A stretch of 52,598 nt of DNA. Origin: Deltaproteobacteria bacterium (GTDB lineage: Bacteria > Desulfobacterota > Binatia > UBA9968 > JAJDTQ01). The notes below the pieces were generated by a model. It did not search any database. It was not told where the DNA came from and worked only from the letters and a program-made list of their open reading frames with translations. Every line of letters starts with the position of its first letter. The stretch's first letter is position 1. This document shows positions 52,570-52,598 of the stretch, piece by piece. Made by a program: the position numbers and the translations under genes. Where the stretch lies: NCBI GenBank assembly GCA_026712905.1, contig JAPOPM010000048.1, forward strand, positions 1 through 52,598, given 5' to 3'.

Positions 52570-52598
52570 TTGACAGCGTTTGGGCAACCGCCTACGAT
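52570..52598 (+). promoter_or_regulatory. Consensus sigma70 promoter at the window edge
   Basis: TTGACA (52570-52575), exactly 17 nt, TACGAT (52593-52598; four of six). It points rightwards out of the window to a gene not visible here, and lies 10 bp past the inverted-repeat element. Confidence 0.65.

Noticed and set aside
52326..52587. Minus-strand frames through the terminal inverted-repeat element
   Set aside because: They are low-complexity products of the palindrome and the permease antisense strand with no start signals.

Overview
This GC-rich window comes from a Gram-negative bacterium. It carries a complete Tol-Pal envelope system, lipoproteins, a lytic transglycosylase and an RND efflux pump. 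The left and central parts hold core chromosomal blocks in an order I associate with Deltaproteobacteria and relatives (Geobacter-type order: ilv-psd-pssA-leuA next to rseP-dxr-cdsA-uppS-frr-pyrH-tsf-rpsB). An uncultivated deltaproteobacterial-type lineage is a reasonable inference, but no 16S gene or other decisive marker is present.

Region by region. (1) 182-11001, all on the minus strand: a branched-chain amino-acid and phospholipid supercluster. In transcription order it is a DUF465 protein, ilvB, ilvN, ilvC, psd, pssA, leuA, leuB, asd, truA and a TAXI-type solute-binding protein. A perfect hairpin plus T-tract sits directly before the leuA ribosome-binding site. (2) 11102-18744, minus: rpsB, tsf, pyrH, frr, uppS, cdsA, dxr, rseP, tsaB, covering translation, lipid-carrier and isoprenoid supply and envelope proteolysis. 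S2 has a long repeat-built tail. (3) 18931-26859, minus: tolQ, tolR, tolA, tolB, pal, cpoB, ribF, then rho behind its own promoter and a long leader. (4) 26912-29368, plus: pgk, tpiA, secG and tRNA-Leu(GAG). (5) 29448-30462, minus: yggT and yggS. (6) 30658-40103, plus: a lytic transglycosylase, an EgtD-type histidine methyltransferase translationally coupled to a two-cluster Fe-S/CCG protein, an iron-type ABC binding protein and double permease with no ATPase beside them, and a large alpha/beta hydrolase. (7) 40145-43271: a small alpha/beta hydrolase, a coiled-coil membrane-anchored DUF1640-like protein built on a 21-bp DNA repeat, an Hsp15-like S4 protein and a CinA-type protein with an altered amidase motif. 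(8) 43521-48027, minus: RND permease and adaptor. (9) 48331-52366, plus: an FAD oxidoreductase followed by a complete nitrate/sulfonate-type ABC importer. (10) 52416-52560: a palindromic element with 45-bp inverted ends, followed by a consensus sigma70 promoter at the window edge.

No CRISPR array, prophage, transposase or known defence system is visible. The most unusual points are the leuA-proximal terminator/attenuator, the psd frame without a canonical start, the repeat-expanded S2 tail, the coupled and apparently leaderless egtD/Fe-S pair, the 21-bp heptad repeat gene and the terminal inverted-repeat element. I do not see convincing evidence for a wholly new multi-gene system; the egtD/Fe-S pair is the best candidate.
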